Below are positions 6,812-9,052 of a stretch of DNA of 9,052 nucleotides, piece after piece. Every line of letters begins with the position of its first letter. Positions within the stretch are counted from its first letter, which is position 1. A program made the position numbers and the translations under genes. The stretch is from an uncultured Bermanella sp. (GTDB taxonomy: Bacteria; Pseudomonadota; Gammaproteobacteria; Pseudomonadales; Oceanobacteraceae): positions 1 through 9,052 of the forward strand of contig CAJXIK010000071.1 in the NCBI GenBank assembly GCA_913054445.1, given 5' to 3'. The notes below the pieces were generated by a model that saw only the letters and a program-made list of their open reading frames with translations, had not been told where the DNA came from and did not search any database.

Positions 6812-7303
6812 ATGTTACGTTCTTTTATAATGGTCATGGCGCTGTGTTTGTCGAGCGCGGCCTTTGCGGTCTCGGTGGGCGATGCGGCCCCTAATTTCAA
6901 GCTGCCAAACCTACAAAGCGGCAAGCTGGCGAGCCTTAAGAAGTATCGTGGTAAGGTGGTCTACTTGGATTTCTGGGCTTCCTGGTGCGGCCCCTGCCGC
7001 CAATCTCTGCCCATGTTGAATGGGTTGCGCAATGAATTAAAGCGTAAGGGCTTCGAAGTGGTGGCGGTCAACCTAGATGAAGATAGCGCCGATGCTAAGG
7101 CGTTCTTAAAGCAGTTTCCGGTATCCTACCCTGTGTTACTCGACCCCAATGGTAAGGTGCCGGAAAAATATGAACTACCCGGCATGCCCACCTCGTTCCT
7201 AATCGATAAGCGTGGCCGTATTCGCCATATTCACATCGGCTTTAAGCCTAAGGATATGAAAGACATTCGCCAGCAGGTGATTGCCCTGTTAAGAAAAAAA
7301 TAG
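6812..7303 (+). CDS. Exported TlpA/ResA-like thioredoxin-fold protein
   Basis: The 163-aa protein has a signal peptide (1–19, hydrophobic core, SPase I-type site after AFA) and then a TlpA-like redoxin domain: VGDAAPNFKLPNL, FWASWCGPCRQSLPML with active-site C59 and C62, and GMPTSFLIDKRGRI carrying the cis-proline loop. It should act in the periplasm as a thiol–disulfide oxidoreductase. Family members typically reduce cytochrome c maturation apoproteins or other exported cysteines. No cytochrome or maturation gene is nearby, so the substrate is unknown. ATG has GGAGA 7 nt upstream, the clearest ribosome binding site in this half of the window. There is one additional cysteine, C12, inside the signal sequence. 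It does not sit in a convincing lipobox because the following core continues to AFA. Confidence 0.92.
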   Translation: MLRSFIMVMALCLSSAAFAVSVGDAAPNFKLPNLQSGKLASLKKYRGKVVYLDFWASWCGPCRQSLPMLNGLRNELKRKGFEVVAVNLDEDSADAKAFLKQFPVSYPVLLDPNGKVPEKYELPGMPTSFLIDKRGRIRHIHIGFKPKDMKDIRQQVIALLRKK

Positions 7304-7308
7304 GGAGG
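7304..7308 (+). promoter_or_regulatory. Strong Shine–Dalgarno serving a 13-codon ORF
   Basis: GGAGG lies at 7304–7308, directly after the tlpA-like stop codon and 4 nt before an ATG at 7313. It is the best match to the anti-Shine–Dalgarno in the region. The only reading frame it can serve closes after 13 codons, not the thioesterase. Confidence 0.5.
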
Positions 7309-7312
7309 GTTC

Positions 7313-7354
7313 ATGGCGACATCTGCGCGTGTATTATTTGCCCATGAAAATTAA
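7313..7354 (+). CDS. Possible 13-aa leader peptide or relic ORF
   Basis: An ATG behind the GGAGG at 7304–7308 opens a frame encoding MATSARVLFAHEN, ending in TAA at 7352–7354. The stop overlaps the base of a hairpin at 7353–7375, and the thioesterase start follows at 7383 in a different frame. No run of a single amino acid suggests a classical attenuator. It may be a translated leader, a coupling device for the downstream gene, or chance. The peptide resembles nothing I recognise. Confidence 0.3.
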   Translation: MATSARVLFAHEN

Positions 7355-7375
7355 TCAATGGAAATCCCGTTGATT
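7353..7375 (+). terminator. Hairpin between tlpA-like and thioesterase genes, weak terminator or attenuator
   Basis: Nine bases at 7353–7361 pair with 7367–7375 (one G·U pair) around a 5-nt loop, AAATC. A short T run (7374–7377) follows, partly inside the stem, then GG. The stem is A+T-rich and the T tract is short, so termination would be partial at best. The hairpin ends 7 nt before the ATG at 7383 and could also hide that ribosome binding region. Confidence 0.4.
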
Positions 7376-7382
7376 TTGGCTC

Positions 7383-7847
7383 ATGCTGTCTACTTTAAGT
7401 TCGTCAGTTAATGAGTTGTGCATGACCCTAGAAGAAATCATCGATAAGCGTAAAATCCTCGCCAAGGCTTGTGTCACTAAGGCCATCTTCCCCGACACCA
7501 CGAACCATCACGATACCCTATTCGGCGGCACCGCCTTGCAGTGGATGGACGAAATCTCCTTCATTGCCGCCACTCGCTTCTGTCGCCAAAACATCGTCAC
7601 CGTAAGCTCGGATCGCATCGACTTTAAACATGCGGTACCGGCTGGTTCGTTGGTGGAGTTGGTGGCCAATGTGGTGGAGGTGGGCCGCACCAGCTTAAAG
7701 GTGAGGGTCGATATGTACCTAGAGAGCCTCTACGAAGATGGCAGCAAGAAGGCCATCACAGGTTACTTCAGTTTTGTGGCCATCGATAAAGATAAGAAGC
7801 CGGTGGCCGTGCTGCCTCAGTCTTTCCTCGATCAATACCAGAGTTAG
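7383..7847 (+). CDS. Hot-dog fold acyl-CoA thioesterase (YciA/BACH type)
   Basis: The 154-aa product is a cytoplasmic hot-dog acyl-CoA hydrolase, cleaving acyl-CoA to free fatty acid and CoA. The family pattern is clear: FPDTTNHHDTLFGGTALQWMDE, with the conserved aspartate in WMDE, then VTVSSDRIDFKHAVPAGSLVELVANVVEVGRTSLKVRVDMYLE, and a final YFSFVAIDKDKKPVAVLP that aligns with the E. coli YciA C terminus. The start is uncertain. The ATG at 7383 has no good ribosome binding site and lies just after a hairpin. ATG 7422 (giving 141 aa, beginning MTLEEIIDKR) has a partial ATGAG 6 nt upstream and gives a length nearer to YciA. An in-frame stop at 7371–7373 rules out anything earlier. Substrate chain length cannot be inferred. 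Confidence 0.9.
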   Translation: MLSTLSSSVNELCMTLEEIIDKRKILAKACVTKAIFPDTTNHHDTLFGGTALQWMDEISFIAATRFCRQNIVTVSSDRIDFKHAVPAGSLVELVANVVEVGRTSLKVRVDMYLESLYEDGSKKAITGYFSFVAIDKDKKPVAVLPQSFLDQYQS

Positions 7848-7886
7848 TAGCAGGATTAAGAGCGAGAGAATAATGGCCGAGCACCG

Positions 7887-8492
7887 TTAAAAAGGGGCGT
7901 CACAGCGAAATACCAGCCTCTGTTTGGATACTGGGTGGTATAGGTGCAGCGTTTTGGCGTGTAAATGCAGGCGCGTCACCATATTAAGGGCGTCGCCTTT
8001 CGCGTAAAAATAATCTCCCAGTATGGGAAAACCCATGGATGCCATGTGTACTCGCAACTGATGAGAGCGCCCGGTGTGGGGGATTAACTCAACGCGGCTA
8101 CAGCGATCTTCATGGCCCAAGCAGCGCCAGTAGGTGAGGGCGCTTCGGCCTTCGTGATGCACTTCTTGTTTGGGGCGATTGGGCCAGTCACAGCGTAATG
8201 GTAAATTCACTTGCCCCTGTGGGGCGGGTAGCTGGCCGAAGACGCGGGCCTCATAGGCTTTAAAGGTCAGGCGCTCTTGAAATTGTTTGGCTATGTTGGA
8301 CTGAGCAAGTGGGGTTAATGCCAGCACCATGATGCCCGAGGTGGCCATGTCGAGGCGATGAATTAGCCCGACGAAGGGAAACCGTTCTTGTAGGCGTGTG
8401 TGTACGCTGTCTTTAATGCTGCCCGGCTGGGATAATAATCCGCTGGGTTTGTTCACCACTAAAATGTGTTTATCCTGAAATAAAATCTGCAT
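7887..8492 (-). CDS. rluA: Dual-specificity tRNA/23S rRNA pseudouridine synthase RluA
   Basis: The 201-aa protein closely follows E. coli RluA, which makes pseudouridine 746 in 23S rRNA and 32 in several tRNAs. Shared segments include HILVVNKPSGLLSQPG, the catalytic HRLDMATSGIMVLALT with D48, LPLRCDWPNRPKQEV, and PHTGRSHQLRVHMASMGFPILGDYFYA. It lacks the roughly 14-residue N-terminal lead of the E. coli enzyme. The start is well fixed: upstream in frame there is a stop only five codons before the ATG, with no other start between, and the homology begins at residue 3. Its ATG (8492–8490, minus) directly abuts the ATG of the divergent DTW gene, and no Shine–Dalgarno is visible. It converges on the thioesterase with a 39-bp gap that holds no clear terminator. 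Confidence 0.95.
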   Translation of the reverse strand: MQILFQDKHILVVNKPSGLLSQPGSIKDSVHTRLQERFPFVGLIHRLDMATSGIMVLALTPLAQSNIAKQFQERLTFKAYEARVFGQLPAPQGQVNLPLRCDWPNRPKQEVHHEGRSALTYWRCLGHEDRCSRVELIPHTGRSHQLRVHMASMGFPILGDYFYAKGDALNMVTRLHLHAKTLHLYHPVSKQRLVFRCDAPF

Positions 8493-8495
8493 ATG
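8490..8495. other. Back-to-back divergent start codons in one CATATG palindrome
   Basis: The palindrome CATATG provides the ATG of rluA on the minus strand (8492–8490) and the ATG of the DTW gene on the plus strand (8493–8495), with no base between them. In-frame stops lie close upstream on both sides (TAA at 8481–8483 for the DTW gene, TAA at 8507–8505 for rluA), so neither gene can start earlier with ATG, GTG or TTG. The promoter and any ribosome contacts of each gene must therefore lie inside the other gene. Confidence 0.85.
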
Positions 8496-9052
8496 CCAAG
8501 AAAATTATGTAATCGATGTTTACGCCCGCAAGCTGTCTGTCTGTGTGAGCACTTAGTCAGCTTGCAGGCCCCCTGTCGGGTGCTGATTCTACAGCACCCC
8601 TCCGAGCAAAAACAGCCGTTGGCCACCGTGCCCATCCTGCAATTATGCCTGTCTCCGCTTGAGGTCTTGATCGGCGAGGATTTCTCGAGCCACCCGCGGG
8701 TGAGGTCGCTGCTGGCGCAGCCACAAAATGTGCGACTGTTGTTTCCTGGCGAGCATGCCAGTCGCTGGCAGGTGGGGCAGGGCGCGGCTGCCAGTGCACG
8801 AGTGGATACCCTAATCGTACTGGATGGCACTTGGCGTAAGGCCAAGAAGATGTGGTTTGTTAATAAGTGGCTGCACACATTGCCCATGGTGACCCTGCAA
8901 GGGGCGGCCAAGAGTCAGTATCAAATACGTTCGTCAAGCGTGGCGGGGGGCGTTTCTACCTTGGAGGCGGTTGCCTTATCGTGCAACTACTTAACCGCAT
9001 CGAATGATTTCGATGGGTTATACCAACCCTTTAACGCCATGATTCAAATGCA
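8493..9052 (+). CDS. DTW-domain protein, TapT-like tRNA-uridine aminocarboxypropyltransferase, cut by the window edge
   Basis: An open frame of 186 complete codons runs from ATG 8493 to the end of the window without a stop, so the C terminus is missing only because of the window. The product begins MPRKLCNRCLRPQAVCLC, with a zinc-type cysteine cluster (C6, C9, C16, C18). It continues with RVLILQHPSEQKQPLAT (29–45) and the signature DGTW at 111–114 in LIVLDGTWRKAKKM. It then has YQIR (143–146) and STLEA (155–159). These are hallmarks of the DTW family, whose E. coli member TapT adds the acp group to U47 of tRNA using S-adenosylmethionine. It belongs to the short form without the longer E. coli N terminus. 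No ribosome binding site is visible. A TAAAAT hexamer at 8481–8486 would place transcription start at or near the A of the ATG. Confidence 0.9.
   Translation, partial: MPRKLCNRCLRPQAVCLCEHLVSLQAPCRVLILQHPSEQKQPLATVPILQLCLSPLEVLIGEDFSSHPRVRSLLAQPQNVRLLFPGEHASRWQVGQGAAASARVDTLIVLDGTWRKAKKMWFVNKWLHTLPMVTLQGAAKSQYQIRSSSVAGGVSTLEAVALSCNYLTASNDFDGLYQPFNAMIQM
8504..8531 (-). promoter_or_regulatory. Promoter candidate for rluA inside the DTW coding region
   Basis: Read on the minus strand, TTGCGG (8531–8526) and CATAAT (8509–8504, 5 of 6 to −10) are 16 bp apart. Transcription would start near 8497, only about 5 nt before the rluA ATG. That gives an almost leaderless mRNA, consistent with the missing Shine–Dalgarno. 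The −35 match is only 3 of 6, so this is tentative. Confidence 0.4.

Noticed and set aside
7848..7886. Terminator between the convergent thioesterase and rluA genes
   Set aside because: No inverted repeat with a T tract is visible on either strand in this 39-bp gap.
8459..8911. Long minus-strand open frame opposite the DTW gene
   Set aside because: It overlaps the DTW frame, which has clear family motifs. Its translation looks like a shadow and it would also overlap the start of rluA.

Overview
The window carries a compact chromosomal stretch of about half G+C from a Gram-negative bacterium, almost certainly a gammaproteobacterium. The evidence is an outer-membrane lipid-transport gene (mlaA), a PilZ receptor, an RssB/RssC-type signalling pair, gpsA–DUF4389–sixA and an RluA closely similar to the E. 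coli enzyme. From memory, Pseudomonas aeruginosa has a run of vacJ/mlaA, a PilZ gene, rssB and rssC (PA2800 to PA2797), so a Pseudomonadales, Cellvibrionales or Oceanospirillales relative is likely. I cannot name the genus. I see no IS element, phage gene, CRISPR array, tRNA or rRNA.

Layout. Positions 1–165 hold the intrinsic terminator of an upstream gene that lies outside the window, then a promoter for mlaA. mlaA (166–894, +) converges on a small PilZ gene (915–1211, −). A 231-bp gap separates PilZ from a divergent run of six closely packed + genes: rssB-like (REC–PP2C), rssC-like (STAS), gpsA, a DUF4389 membrane protein, sixA, and a TraB/GumN-family exported protein (1443–5793). Gaps there are 2, 7 and 3 nt, followed by overlaps of 1 nt and about 34 nt, so this is probably one operon. 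Three further + genes follow with their own spacing: an alpha/beta hydrolase (5865–6713), an exported TlpA-like thioredoxin (6812–7303) and a hot-dog acyl-CoA thioesterase (7383–7847). The last part holds a divergent pair whose start codons touch: rluA (−, 8492–7887) and a DTW-domain (TapT-like) gene (+, 8493 to the window edge, truncated there).

How the genes may work together. The REC–PP2C protein probably dephosphorylates the STAS protein, giving a partner switch that controls a sigma factor or similar target. The neighbouring PilZ protein should read c-di-GMP, and SixA is a phosphohistidine phosphatase. The front of the window is therefore rich in signalling genes, with mlaA and gpsA contributing to envelope lipid biology. 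rluA and the DTW gene both belong to RNA-modification families. Most families are well known. The points most worth checking are the back-to-back CATATG starts, the missing kinase for the partner switch, the MlaA that cannot be a lipoprotein, and a 13-codon ORF plus hairpin between tlpA and the thioesterase.
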